DNA of 64,000 nucleotides from Lachnospiraceae bacterium (GCA_017473115.1 JAFUNC010000013.1:1-64000), one strand, 5' to 3'; positions 54,925 through 63,350 are shown, numbered from the stretch's first letter. Translations and numbers: made by a program. The notes: a model not told the origin generated them from the letters alone.

Positions 54925-55856
54925 TAGTCAACCTTCTTTCCCATGAGAGCCACAGCCTCTGCCGTAATTCTTTCCACAAATTCTTTACAGGTACATTCTT
55001 CTTTTACAAGGCCTGCACTCTGGCCTGCCATAAGGCTGCCGGTTCTGGTATCACCGTCTACCACTGCCTTACGAAGGCCGCCTGCTGCCAACATTTCAAG
55101 TTCTTCCGCAGAAGCACCTTCTGCTTCTTTCTTTAAATATTCCATAGTAAGATTGTTTCTTAACGCTCTTACGGGATGACCGGTACTGCGACCTGTTACT
55201 CTGGTATCGATATCTTTGGCTTTGATAATGCAATCCTTATAGTTCTGATGTACAATACATTCCTTGGTAACAACAAAGTGTGTACCAATCTGTACGCCTT
55301 GGGCACCCAACATAAATGCTGCCGCCATTCCGCGACCGTCAGCCACACCGCCTGCCGCAATAACAGGAATGCTTACCGCATCCACTACCTGAGGAACCAA
55401 AACCATAGTAGTCAACTCACCGATATGACCGCCCGCTTCGGTACCTTCTGCCACAACCGCATCCGCACCGCATTTTTCCATTCTCTTCGCAAGAGCCACG
55501 GAAGCCACTACGGGAATTACCTTAATGCCGGCTTCTTTCCAGTCCTTCATATACTTTTCGGGATTTCCGGCACCTGTGGTCACTACCTTAACGCCTTCTT
55601 CCACGACTACCTTGGCAATGTCATCTGCCGAAGGGTTCATAAGCATGATATTTACACCAAAAGGCTTATCTGTAAGTTTCTTCGCTTCGCGTATCTGCTC
55701 GCGTACCCATTCTGCGGGTGCAGCACCTGCTGCAATAATACCAAGACCGCCGGCATTTGATACGGCTGCCGCAAGATGATATTCGGCAACCCATGCCATG
55801 CCACCCTGAATGATGGGATATTCAATACCTAAAAGTTTGGTTATTTCTGTCTTCAC
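54924..55856 (-). CDS. fabK: Enoyl-ACP reductase II (FMN-dependent)
   Basis: FabK does the final reduction of the elongation cycle. I prefer the GTG at 55856, giving MKTEITKLLGIEYPIIQGGM as in the family; TAGGAA is 10 bases before it, while the GTG at 55865 is too close to that site. The 310-residue TIM-barrel flavoprotein has the NAGGLGIIAAG motif, EGTEAGGHIGE (catalytic His near 140) and IAAGGVADGRGMAAAFMLGA. FabK enzymes are not inhibited by triclosan. No fabI is in the window. Confidence 0.94.
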   Translation of the reverse strand: MKTEITKLLGIEYPIIQGGMAWVAEYHLAAAVSNAGGLGIIAAGAAPAEWVREQIREAKKLTDKPFGVNIMLMNPSADDIAKVVVEEGVKVVTTGAGNPEKYMKDWKEAGIKVIPVVASVALAKRMEKCGADAVVAEGTEAGGHIGELTTMVLVPQVVDAVSIPVIAAGGVADGRGMAAAFMLGAQGVQIGTHFVVTKECIVHQNYKDCIIKAKDIDTRVTGRSTGHPVRALRNNLTMEYLKKEAEGASAEELEMLAAGGLRKAVVDGDTRTGSLMAGQSAGLVKEECTCKEFVERITAEAVALMGKKVD

Positions 55857-55916
55857 GTCATCCACTTCCTATTCTTTGAAACTGTAATTGTTTGCGTTTC
55901 TTTTGTAAAAATACTC

Positions 55917-56141
55917 TTACTGGTTCTTTTCGATATAAGTCATAACATCCTGAACAGTTACCATTTTTTCAAGTTCTTCTGAAGGAATCGAAACACCGAA
56001 TTCATCTTCAAAACTCATAACAAGTTCGAATAAGTCAAGGGAATCTGCACCTAAATCATCCTTAAAAGATGCTTCGGGAACAACCTTTTCTGCGTCTACT
56101 CCTAAACCGTCTGCTACTAAACTCTGAATCTTTTCTAACAT
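55917..56141 (-). CDS. acpP: Acyl carrier protein
   Basis: The 74-residue acidic protein has the phosphopantetheine site Ser34 in [15 protein letters not shown]. It carries growing acyl chains. GGAGG precedes the ATG. A 310-base gap containing structured element B separates it from fabH. Confidence 0.96.
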   Translation of the reverse strand: MLEKIQSLVADGLGVDAEKVVPEASFKDDLGADSLDLFELVMSFEDEFGVSIPSEELEKMVTVQDVMTYIEKNQ

Positions 56142-56209
56142 TTTAAAATCCTCCGTTTTTTATTAATTGTGTTATTTTCGGATGATACTCGTATCAACTC
56201 GTACTTCAC

Positions 56210-56349
56210 AGATATTTATAACTCGTAACAGACACGCTTCCGCTCGCTTCTGCCACGTAACGGTTGCTAAATTCGAAGTCTTATAAATAAGCCTTCTCAT
56301 TAAGCACCGACGGGCAAAAAACGGTCTTTATACGAGTCATAAAAATCTG
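56210..56349 (-). ncRNA. Structured repeat element, copy B (between fabH and acpP)
   Basis: Outer arms CAGATATTTATAACTCGTA (56210-56228) and TACGAGTCATAAAAATCTG (56331-56349) pair at 17 of 19 positions. Inside, AGAC (56230-56233) pairs with GTCT (56324-56327), CGG-TTGCT (56261-56268) with AGCACCG (56303-56309, one bulge), and CTTAT with ATAAG (56280-56291). The core (56227-56312) aligns with copy A at 58707-58794. It is called an RNA because the helices are kept while the bases change; a DNA repeat is the alternative. Confidence 0.55.
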
Positions 56350-56397
56350 TTTCGTATTATCTTTTATTCAGCCGAAAATAACATTTCGTTTTAATAT

Positions 56398-56422
56398 GTA
56401 ATCCGGTCTCACCGGTAATTAC
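56398..56422 (-). other. Hairpin just after the fabH stop
   Basis: GTAAT/ATTAC and CCGGT/ACCGG form a short stem with a 3-base loop, about 30 bases after the fabH stop. There is no T run, so it is a weak terminator or processing site. Confidence 0.4.
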
Positions 56423-56451
56423 CAAAAGTAAATCATAAAATGATGCTGTTT

Positions 56452-57375
56452 CTACACCGTTACATAGGATGCGCCCCAGGAAAGGCCTGCGCCGAATCCC
56501 GCCATAATCAAACGGCTTCCTTGGGGAAGTTTTCCGCTTCGGTACAACTCATCCACAAGAAGAGGAATGCTTGCCGAAGAAGTGTTACCGTATTCATCTA
56601 TGTTCATAGGAAACTTCTCCATGGGTTCACCCAACCGTTTGGCTACGGATTCTACAATTCTTTTGTTTGCCTGATGGAGAATGTAGTAATCTACATCTTC
56701 TTTTGCAAGCATTTTTTGAGACATCACTTCCAAAATGGCCTCCGGCACGCTGCGCACCGCAAATTTGAACACTTCCTGACCATTCATAATTAAAGTACTT
56801 CCTGCGGGACAGGTAAGCACTTCCCCGCGACTGCCTTCGCAACGCATCATCATGGCGCCTTCTTCCTCGCATGCGGTAATCACTGCCGCACCTGCACCGT
56901 CACCGAACAAAATACAACTGCTTCGGTCAGTCCAATCGGTAATGGAAGAAAGTTTTTCCACACCCACGATTAATGCATTTTTGATAAGTCCCATATTCAT
57001 ATAAGCAATACAGGTGTTGTAGGCAAATACAAAGCCGGAGCAGGCCGCTTTTAAATCGAAGCAAAATGCGTTGGTGGCTCCGATTGCGGCCTGAACCTGA
57101 CAGGAGACGGAAGGGAGTACTTCCTCCTGCGCTATGGAGCACACAATAATCGCTCCCAAATCTTCAGCCTTAATTTCCTTGCAACTTTCCATTGCCTTCT
57201 TTGCTGCCTCCACTGCCATTTCAGAAGCAGACTTCTCTTTTTCAATATGACGTCTGGCAATACCGGTTCTTTCCCGAATCCATTCGTCACTGGTTTCTAC
57301 CATTTCTGCCAACTTGTTGTTATCCCACACCAGTTCCGGGCTGTAAGAACCCGTTCCAATTATTCTTCCTGTCAT
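56452..57375 (-). CDS. fabH: 3-oxoacyl-ACP synthase III
   Basis: FabH starts fatty-acid synthesis by condensing an acyl-CoA primer with malonyl-ACP. The 307-residue protein has the catalytic Cys112 in KAACSGFVFAY, His in YYILHQANKRI and Asn in EYGNTSSASIP. It begins TGRIIGTGSYSPE and ends with the GFGAGLSWGA motif. It is the first gene of the operon, with a predicted promoter at 57500-57527 and a ~115-base leader. Confidence 0.96.
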   Translation of the reverse strand: MTGRIIGTGSYSPELVWDNNKLAEMVETSDEWIRERTGIARRHIEKEKSASEMAVEAAKKAMESCKEIKAEDLGAIIVCSIAQEEVLPSVSCQVQAAIGATNAFCFDLKAACSGFVFAYNTCIAYMNMGLIKNALIVGVEKLSSITDWTDRSSCILFGDGAGAAVITACEEEGAMMMRCEGSRGEVLTCPAGSTLIMNGQEVFKFAVRSVPEAILEVMSQKMLAKEDVDYYILHQANKRIVESVAKRLGEPMEKFPMNIDEYGNTSSASIPLLVDELYRSGKLPQGSRLIMAGFGAGLSWGASYVTV

Positions 57376-57423
57376 GTTTTTTCCCTTTATCTTGTTTTAT
57401 CAAATTTTATTTCTAAAACAATC

Positions 57424-57439
57424 TAACATAGAAATGTTA
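57424..57439 (-). promoter_or_regulatory. Perfect palindrome in the fabH leader
   Basis: TAACAT-AGAA-ATGTTA is a perfect inverted repeat with a 4-base spacer, about 50 bases before the fabH ATG and inside the predicted leader. It could be an operator or a small RNA hairpin. Confidence 0.4.
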
Positions 57440-57483
57440 ACTTTATGTAAATTATTTTTATTTTGAAATAATTTTATTTTAAA

Positions 57484-57502
57484 ACCTTTTGCAATTCAAA
57501 GT
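57484..57502 (-). promoter_or_regulatory. FabT-box-like site overlapping the fabH -10 box
   Basis: On the minus strand TTTGAATTGCAAA matches 10 of 13 positions of the FabT core TTTGATTATCAAA and overlaps the -10 box and start site, as a repressor site would. Confidence 0.4.
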
Positions 57503-57527
57503 ATATCATCAACATATGAAATGTCAA
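57500..57527 (-). promoter_or_regulatory. Predicted promoter of the fatty-acid operon
   Basis: TTGACA (57522-57527) and TATACT (57500-57505) lie 16 bases apart on the minus strand; the start site would be near 57493. Confidence 0.65.
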
Positions 57528-57643
57528 TACGAATTTTATAAAAATTTTATATTTTTCATTTTTTGGTTATTTTTTAAGAAGATTCTTTTTTATAAAAGTT
57601 GCGTGAATCCCTTCTGTTTCAGCAGAGCATGCTCTTACTTGCA

Positions 57644-57674
57644 CAAAAAAAGCAGGCAGTCGAAACTGCCCGCT
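57644..57674 (-). terminator. Intrinsic terminator after the DUF3592-type gene
   Basis: AGCAGGCAGT and ACTGCCCGCT form a stem with a CGAA loop and one mismatch; the minus strand ends in seven T. Confidence 0.9.
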
Positions 57675-57677
57675 CTG

Positions 57678-58400
57678 TTACTCATTATCTTCCGTCACAT
57701 CTACATCATAAACGGTTGCTTTTACTTTTAACTTGCTTACGCGTGAAAGTTGAATCCAGGTAAATAACGCCGGCATAAACTCCATACCGATGTAGATCAA
57801 CTCAATCAGCCCCATGATAACGAAGATCCATGCCCACCAGCCACGGTCCGAAACAATCATAACAATACCGAACACCAGGAATAAAATACCTGCAAGCATG
57901 GGTAACGCATTTTCCATAACCGTTTTCTTGGCGGTATACAATTCCTTCTGCATATTGGTGGCTTTTTTATCAGGAGGTATCAACTTGAATGCATCCATCT
58001 GAATGATTCCCATATAATATAAGCCGACCAAAAGAACCGGAATGCCCAGCAGCAATACAAGCAACGGCTCCCAGTACCAACCGCTATCGAATACCATAGT
58101 AGGTTGCTTCACATCATAATATATCTCCAAGGTAGTAACATCATCACTTATCACGCCGGGATATTCATAGGTGGCATATACCATCTCGCTTCCCACACGA
58201 TACGATAATTCCAGCATAGAATGCTTTTCGCCTTCTGTCGTCTCTATATTATACATTCCGATAATCGTTGCTTCCGCTTTCTTCATCTGGAAATTCATAT
58301 AATTGGACATAAAAAAGATGACAATGCCCGCAATTATAAAAACTGCACCTATTACTGCGCTTATTGTACCTAGTAATTTCAGTTTCTTTTCTTCCGTCAT
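57678..58400 (-). CDS. DUF3592-like membrane protein
   Basis: The start is the ATG at 58400 (AAAGGG upstream). The 240-residue protein has an N-terminal membrane helix (about 8-30), then a beta-rich extracytoplasmic domain (ATIIGMYNIETTEGEKHS, YRVGSEMVYATYEYPG) like DUF3592. Three further membrane segments follow (about 107-130, 163-185 and 190-215). The short C-terminal tail is acidic. The function is unknown. Structured element A lies about 280 bases upstream. Confidence 0.7.
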   Translation of the reverse strand: MTEEKKLKLLGTISAVIGAVFIIAGIVIFFMSNYMNFQMKKAEATIIGMYNIETTEGEKHSMLELSYRVGSEMVYATYEYPGVISDDVTTLEIYYDVKQPTMVFDSGWYWEPLLVLLLGIPVLLVGLYYMGIIQMDAFKLIPPDKKATNMQKELYTAKKTVMENALPMLAGILFLVFGIVMIVSDRGWWAWIFVIMGLIELIYIGMEFMPALFTWIQLSRVSKLKVKATVYDVDVTEDNE

Positions 58401-58682
58401 AATGTACCCTTTCATTCTATCGGTTCTCTTACACACTGCTCTAAATTAATATTATAAATGATTTATGTAATAATTTCCACGATAAAATGAAATTGCTTCT
58501 ATATTTTTATAAAAATATGTTTTATTTCATCCATTACTTTTCTTCCATACACTTGCAAGTCACTTTCCGCGGTGCTATACTGTTTAAGTTTTGAGCGCAC
58601 TTTATCAGAGTGCAAAATCATTCCATTGTTATTTTTTATATGTAAGTCCCAATTCGCTGTTTGTGTTTGGAAGTAAACAAAG

Positions 58683-58835
58683 GTTGTATGGATTATTTTA
58701 TATTCCAACAGAACACGCTCTCGCTCGTGCGAAAACGTAGCGGATACTAGACTCACAAAACGAATGCAATTCGTTTGTTCGTCAAGTACCGACGCTTTCA
58801 CAGGGTTCTTTATGGAATAAAAATATCCATACAAC
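58683..58835 (-). ncRNA. Structured repeat element, copy A (upstream of typA and the DUF3592-type gene)
   Basis: Outer arms 58683-58706 and 58814-58835 pair: 11 perfect pairs (GTTGTATGGAT with ATCCATACAAC), an AT-rich internal loop, then ATTCC with GGAAT. Inside, GAAC (58711-58714) pairs with GTTC (58805-58808), CGG-A-TACT (58741-58748) with AGTACCG (58785-58791), and a central hairpin centres on CGAAT-GCA-ATTCG (58761-58773). The core aligns with copy B, but every helix has different bases that still pair. The rest of the 476-base gap between genes holds only the typA ribosome site and AT-rich sequence. Confidence 0.55.
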
Positions 58836-58912
58836 ATTCAGTACAGTAAAAAACAAACAACGAATTGGGACATAAATAAAAATGCGCAAGTAAACGCATT
58901 AGGAGGCAAATT

Positions 58913-60748
58913 ATGAAACAAAGCAGAAACGATATCAGAAACGTAGCAATCATTGCCCACGTAGACCATGGTAAAACCACTCTGGTGGACAGCCTTTTAA
59001 AACAAAGCGGCGTCTTCCGCGAGAATCAGGAAGTGGCGGAACGCGTTATGGACTCCAACGACATCGAGCGCGAGCGCGGCATCACCATTTTATCCAAAAA
59101 TACCGCTGTCATGTATAATAATGTCAAAATCAACATCATCGATACACCGGGCCACGCGGACTTCGGCGGCGAAGTAGAACGTGTGTTAAAAATGGTAAAC
59201 GGCGTCATCCTTGTGGTGGATGCCTTTGAAGGTGCCATGCCCCAGACCAAGTTTGTGCTGCGCAAGGCACTGGAATTAAAATTGCCGGTTATCGTATGTG
59301 TGAATAAAATCGATCGTCCGGAGGCAAGACCGGACGAAGTGATTGATGAAGTACTGGAACTTTTCTTGGAACTGGAAGCAGACAATGCACAGTTGGATTG
59401 CCCTTTTCTCTTTGCTTCTGCCAAGGCAGGCACCGCGGTAAAAGATTTGGGAGACGAAGCGGTAAATATGGCACCTCTGTTTGAAACCATTATCGACTAT
59501 ATTCCGGCACCGGAAGGCGACCCGGAAGCGGGCACCCAGGTGTTAATCAGTACCATTGACTATAACGAATATGTTGGCCGTATCGGCGTAGGTAAGGTAG
59601 ATAACGGTACCATCGCCGTCAATCAGGAAGTGGTAATTGTAAATGCCCACGAGCCCGAGAAACAGAAGAAAGTAAAAGTAAGTAAACTCTATGAATTCGA
59701 CGGGCTTGCCAAAACCGAAGTAAAAGAGGCCGGTATCGGCTCCATCGTAGCCATCTCCGGTATTGCAGACATCCATATCGGTGATACCTTATGTGCTCCT
59801 GACGCTATCGAACCAATTCCTTTCCAGAAGATTTCGGAGCCTACCATCGCTATGCATTTTATGGTAAATGATTCTCCTCTGGCGGGCAAGGAAGGGAAAT
59901 ATGTAACCAGCCGTCACTTACGTGACAGACTCTTCCGCGAATTGAACACCGACGTGTCTTTGCGCGTGGAAGAAACAGACACCACAGAGGCCTTCAAGGT
60001 GTCCGGACGAGGCGAGTTGCATTTATCGGTATTGATTGAAAATATGCGCCGCGAGGGCTATGAATTCGCAGTCAGCAAAGCGGAAGTATTGTATAAGGAA
60101 GATGAAAACGGCAAGCAGTTGGAGCCTATGGAATTGACATACATTGACGTGCCCGAAGAATTCAGCGGCACGGTCATCGAGAAGTTAAGCCAGCGTAAGG
60201 GCGAACTCCTTAATATGGGCGCAGGCACCGGCGGCTATACCCGTCTTGAGTTCTCCATCCCCTCAAGAGGCTTAATCGGTTACCGAGGCGATTTTATGAC
60301 CGATACCAAGGGAAACGGTATCATCAACAGTATTTTCAACGGATACGGCCCTTACAAGGGGGATATCCAGTATCGTAAGCAGGGCTCGCTTATCGCTTTT
60401 GAAAGCGGCGAATCCGTAACCTACGGTTTATTCAACGCCCAGGAGCGCGGCACCCTCTTCATCGGTCCCGGAGAACAGGTTTACTCCGGTATGGTGGTGG
60501 GCCAGAATCCCAAGGCAGAAGATATCGAATTAAACGTATGTAAAAAGAAACAGTTGACCAATACCCGTTCTTCCAGTGCGGACGAAGCATTGCGTTTGAC
60601 ACCGCCCCGTATTTTAAGTCTGGAACAGGCGTTGGATTTCATTGATACGGATGAGTTGTTGGAAGTAACCCCGACGAGTTTGAGAATTCGTAAAAAAATT
60701 CTGGATCCGACATTAAGAAAGCGCGCGGCATTTGCAAAGAAAGCATAA
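58913..60748 (+). CDS. typA: Ribosome-associated GTPase TypA/BipA
   Basis: TypA is a translational GTPase tied to ribosome assembly and stress. The 611-residue protein has G1 AHVDHGKTTL (about residues 15-24), G2 ERERGITILSKN, G3 DTPGHADFGGE, G4 NKIDRPEA and the G5 SAKAG. These are followed by EF-G-like domains II, III and V, and the BipA-specific C-terminal domain with NAQERGTLFIGPGEQVYSGMVVG (in parts, about 505-530). AGGAGGC precedes the ATG. Its codon use is more GC-rich than the flanking genes. Confidence 0.97.
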   Translation: MKQSRNDIRNVAIIAHVDHGKTTLVDSLLKQSGVFRENQEVAERVMDSNDIERERGITILSKNTAVMYNNVKINIIDTPGHADFGGEVERVLKMVNGVILVVDAFEGAMPQTKFVLRKALELKLPVIVCVNKIDRPEARPDEVIDEVLELFLELEADNAQLDCPFLFASAKAGTAVKDLGDEAVNMAPLFETIIDYIPAPEGDPEAGTQVLISTIDYNEYVGRIGVGKVDNGTIAVNQEVVIVNAHEPEKQKKVKVSKLYEFDGLAKTEVKEAGIGSIVAISGIADIHIGDTLCAPDAIEPIPFQKISEPTIAMHFMVNDSPLAGKEGKYVTSRHLRDRLFRELNTDVSLRVEETDTTEAFKVSGRGELHLSVLIENMRREGYEFAVSKAEVLYKEDENGKQLEPMELTYIDVPEEFSGTVIEKLSQRKGELLNMGAGTGGYTRLEFSIPSRGLIGYRGDFMTDTKGNGIINSIFNGYGPYKGDIQYRKQGSLIAFESGESVTYGLFNAQERGTLFIGPGEQVYSGMVVGQNPKAEDIELNVCKKKQLTNTRSSSADEALRLTPPRILSLEQALDFIDTDELLEVTPTSLRIRKKILDPTLRKRAAFAKKA

Positions 60749-60795
60749 ATGCATCCGGCGTTTTATTGAAAGCAGTACCAAAGATAAAACAAGAA

Positions 60796-60832
60796 AACAC
60801 CCTGCATCATAAAATGCAGGGTGTTATATATT
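60796..60832 (+). terminator. Intrinsic terminator after typA
   Basis: AACACCCTGCAT and ATGCAGGGTGTT form a 12-bp perfect stem with a 6-base loop, followed by ATATATTT on the plus strand. Confidence 0.8.
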
Positions 60833-60874
60833 TCGTGCATATCGAGCGTGCAACCGCCCATAGAAATTCACAAT

Positions 60875-61099
60875 TTACTCATCGTCCGAGCAACGTGAAC
60901 TCTTACCGAGTAAATAAAAGATTAATGCAAAAATACCAAGGAACGCCGCAACGCCGCCTGCGATGATCGCATACTTCTTTACCTGTTTCTTCACTTCATT
61001 CTCAACAACACGGTGGTAAGAAGTTACCACTCTGTCGCAATCTTCCTTCTCTACAAAAGCGGTATCTGACACTGCCTGTATCATTTCGTCTCTGGTCAT
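60875..61099 (-). CDS. Small single-span membrane protein
   Basis: The 74-residue protein has a charged soluble N-terminus (about 1-40: MTRDEMIQAVSDTAFVEKED, then basic EVKKQVKKY) and one membrane helix (about 44-64). The tail is short and acidic. AAGGAGG is before the ATG. I do not recognise the family. It converges with typA. Confidence 0.7.
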   Translation of the reverse strand: MTRDEMIQAVSDTAFVEKEDCDRVVTSYHRVVENEVKKQVKKYAIIAGGVAAFLGIFALIFYLLGKSSRCSDDE

Positions 61100-61287
61100 A
61101 GTTAGGCCTCCTTCGCTTGCTACTGCTTATATCGTTCATAATCCGAATATTCTTTCCAATATATCTATTTTACCACGAATTGCTCCGTTTGGGTAGGGGT
61201 ACATCGGTGAATTTTCGTTTTTCTTACTATGCGACTTTTATTTAAGAATTATGCATTGAACCGGTTCTGTAAAATACGGTCCCTGCA

Positions 61288-61752
61288 TTATATTACCCCC
61301 TGTTCTTCCAAATAATCTAAAAGTCCTTCACAACCGTCCATCACATCGCGATAGGTCACCTCAAAGTTACGGGTATACCAAGGATCCGCCACTTCTCCCG
61401 GTCTATCCGTAAAATCCATCAAAAGATGGAGTTTCCCCTCCGGGTCACCGCCTGCAATGCGACTCATATTGCGCATATTCCAGTCGTCCATACCAATAAG
61501 CATATCATACTCCTGATAGTCCTTGCAAGTCATCTGACGTGCACGCTTCTCGGAATAATCAATGCCAAGACGGTCCAGAATCGCCGCCGTGCCGTGATGG
61601 ACGCGACTGCCGATTTCTTCCGTGCTGGTGGCTGCGGATGCAATGTAAAATTCGGATGAGAGGCCACGCTCCTCGACTAAGTATTTTAGAATGAATTCTG
61701 CCATAGGGGAACGACAGATGTTGCCGTGGCAGATAAAAAGTATTTTAATCAT
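61288..61752 (-). CDS. Low-molecular-weight protein-tyrosine phosphatase
   Basis: The 154-residue enzyme has the active-site loop CHGNICRS (Cys8, Arg14) at the N-terminus and the acid Asp in DRPGEVADPWYTR (about residues 117-129). Substrates of bacterial relatives include tyrosine kinases of capsule synthesis and arginine-phosphorylated proteins; neither is nearby. It starts 15 bases after the HTH-ImmA gene stop and may share its transcript. AAAGGAG precedes the ATG. Confidence 0.93.
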   Translation of the reverse strand: MIKILFICHGNICRSPMAEFILKYLVEERGLSSEFYIASAATSTEEIGSRVHHGTAAILDRLGIDYSEKRARQMTCKDYQEYDMLIGMDDWNMRNMSRIAGGDPEGKLHLLMDFTDRPGEVADPWYTRNFEVTYRDVMDGCEGLLDYLEEQGVI

Positions 61753-61767
61753 ATTACATATCTCCTT

Positions 61768-62850
61768 TTATGCATTTGTCTTAACCCTATACTTCACCCT
61801 CAAGGGTTGCAAAGTCCTATCATCAAAACGAACAAGTTTATCATTCTGCAATCTTCCCAAAACAATTCCCGGTGCACGGTCAATCTGTTTCGCAAATCTA
61901 CAAATTGACTGCACATCAAATTTATTCCGGCTTATAAAATCCTCATACAGTACCGGTGGAATTAACATATCTTCAGCATACTTATCCGCGTTATCTTCCT
62001 TTTCCCCATCTTCCGTTTCAAAAGAAATACCATAATCACCATTTATAATGTGACCAATCTCATGATATAAAGTAAACCAAAATGAATCCGCATTTAATCT
62101 TCTGTCATTTACCATTAGCATAATATTGCTATTTCCAAGTTTTTTGGTCGCACCGTTAATCTTGGAACCCGGAAGATTCGGCAAAATAACCAGCACTACA
62201 CCGGCATCCAAAAACGCTTTTTGAATAAGCGGATAAAACTCAGCGTGATTCCGGGTCAATGTTAATGCATAACGAATTGCTTCTTCAAATTTAGACTTAT
62301 TAAACTTGGGGGCCACGACTTTTAATGCTTTATTAATTGCAATTTGCACCATAACATTCGCCTTAACGATATTTGCATCAGTCATTTCTTCCGATGCACT
62401 TCTAAAACTTACTGCCATATCTCTTTTTGCAAAAACCGTAAGACTCGCGACCCCCAGAAACTCTCTCATCCGCTTAATCTGCTCATCTTTCTTTCGCGGC
62501 AAATCAGGCAGTTCAAAATTATCTCTAAAGTATTTATAATCCAAACATTCAAAAACCGTCCGTTCTTCAACAAGTTCTTCCTCCGACTTAAATTCTGCAA
62601 TTAATGAATCATATGCATTCTGCAAATTTAACCAATAGGCTATACTTGTTCCTACCATTCTTGACAATTTCATAGCAATGTCAATTGACAAACTCTGCTC
62701 GCCTCTGATAAGCAGACTAAAATTCTTAGGTGTCGTTCCAAGTCTCTTCGCAAAATCCTCCTGCGTCAACCCACTATCATCTAAAATCTCTTTAATGTAA
62801 TATCCCGGGTGAAATGCAATTTTATCATTATACTCAATATAATTATTCAT
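61768..62850 (-). CDS. HigA-like antitoxin fused to an ImmA/IrrE metallopeptidase domain
   Basis: The 360-residue protein has an XRE helix-turn-helix at about residues 10-75 (HPGYYIKEILDDSGLTQEDFAKRLGTTPKN, then SLLIRGEQSLSIDIA), a helical middle, and an ImmA/IrrE domain with the zinc motif LYHEIGHIINGDY (about 265-277) and a downstream Glu-rich segment. The HTH part is of the HigA antitoxin type. Its ATG overlaps the toxin gene stop by 8 bases. The protease domain may cleave a regulator, as ImmA does, or control antitoxin turnover; this is inference. Confidence 0.85.
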   Translation of the reverse strand: MNNYIEYNDKIAFHPGYYIKEILDDSGLTQEDFAKRLGTTPKNFSLLIRGEQSLSIDIAMKLSRMVGTSIAYWLNLQNAYDSLIAEFKSEEELVEERTVFECLDYKYFRDNFELPDLPRKKDEQIKRMREFLGVASLTVFAKRDMAVSFRSASEEMTDANIVKANVMVQIAINKALKVVAPKFNKSKFEEAIRYALTLTRNHAEFYPLIQKAFLDAGVVLVILPNLPGSKINGATKKLGNSNIMLMVNDRRLNADSFWFTLYHEIGHIINGDYGISFETEDGEKEDNADKYAEDMLIPPVLYEDFISRNKFDVQSICRFAKQIDRAPGIVLGRLQNDKLVRFDDRTLQPLRVKYRVKTNA

Positions 62851-63214
62851 AATGTTTGCTCACTTCCTCAATCTCTACAATTCTCACAACTTCAGCAATT
62901 TCATCTATATTACAGGGCTCATATGGGCGCTTATTTGCATCCAGTGGTTGCATAATGATACGCCAAGGCTCCTTTCTTGATCTCACATCAATAGCAAAAT
63001 AACCGTCTAAATTATTTCCCTTCTTATTCACCAACTTATGAAAATGAAAAGTTGGCTGAACAATAATATCCTTAATAGTATCCGCACTTTCCAGTGCATA
63101 TACTCGCGCTAAAAGGCTTGTGGTCAATGCTGCATCTCCGCCAAATAACTTTTTAGCTGCCTTAACACTTGTACATTGTTGCCTTACTTTGTCTGATGCA
63201 TATTCTACTTCCAA
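62843..63214 (-). CDS. RelE/HigB-like type II toxin
   Basis: The start is a TTG at 63214 with AAGGAGG 5 bases before. The 123-residue protein begins VEYASDKVRQQCTSVKAAKKLFG, as in Gram-positive HigB/killer-type toxins. Beta strands with HKLVNKKGNNLDGYFAIDV and PWRIIMQP follow, where a basic/aromatic patch would act on mRNA at the ribosome. Toxin-first order and overlap with an HTH antitoxin are typical of higBA. It is AT-rich relative to typA. Confidence 0.78.
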   Translation of the reverse strand: MEVEYASDKVRQQCTSVKAAKKLFGGDAALTTSLLARVYALESADTIKDIIVQPTFHFHKLVNKKGNNLDGYFAIDVRSRKEPWRIIMQPLDANKRPYEPCNIDEIAEVVRIVEIEEVSKHYE

Positions 63215-63232
63215 ATCCCTCCTTGCCTGTCT

Positions 63233-63253
63233 AAATTACCCGTTGGGTAATTT
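63233..63253 (-). promoter_or_regulatory. Perfect operator palindrome of the toxin-antitoxin operon
   Basis: AAATTACCC-GTT-GGGTAATTT is a 9-bp perfect inverted repeat with a 3-base spacer, covering the predicted start site. The HTH antitoxin is the natural binder. Confidence 0.75.
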
Positions 63254-63254
63254 T

Positions 63255-63283
63255 ATTATAGCAATTGTATGGAAGAGAGTCAA
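63255..63283 (-). promoter_or_regulatory. Promoter of the toxin-antitoxin operon
   Basis: TTGACT (63278-63283) and TATAAT (63255-63260) are exactly 17 bases apart on the minus strand; the start falls near 63248, inside the palindrome. Confidence 0.8.
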
Positions 63284-63304
63284 TATGATTTGACGAGGTT
63301 TATA

Positions 63305-63340
63305 TAAAAAAGACCAACTACCATTATTGGTAATTGGTCT
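63305..63340 (-). terminator. Intrinsic terminator after the VOC gene
   Basis: AGACCAA and TTGGTCT, extended by TACCA/TGGTA, form a stem; the minus strand continues with six T. Confidence 0.85.
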
Positions 63341-63350
63341 ATGTGTATTC

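Noticed and set aside
57624..57635. Palindrome AGAGCATGCTCT
   Set aside because: A 12-base palindrome near the terminator of the DUF3592-type gene, with no promoter or repeat partner to support a role.
56210..58835. Interpretation of the paired element as a MITE with terminal inverted repeats
   Set aside because: MITE ends should be alike between copies. Here the arms differ between copies but pair within each copy, and I see no target-site duplication.
58499..58837. Minus-strand open frame of 112 codons
   Set aside because: Its first ~50 codons are a translation of structured element A, including the outer arms, and its start has no good ribosome site. Treated as a chance frame.
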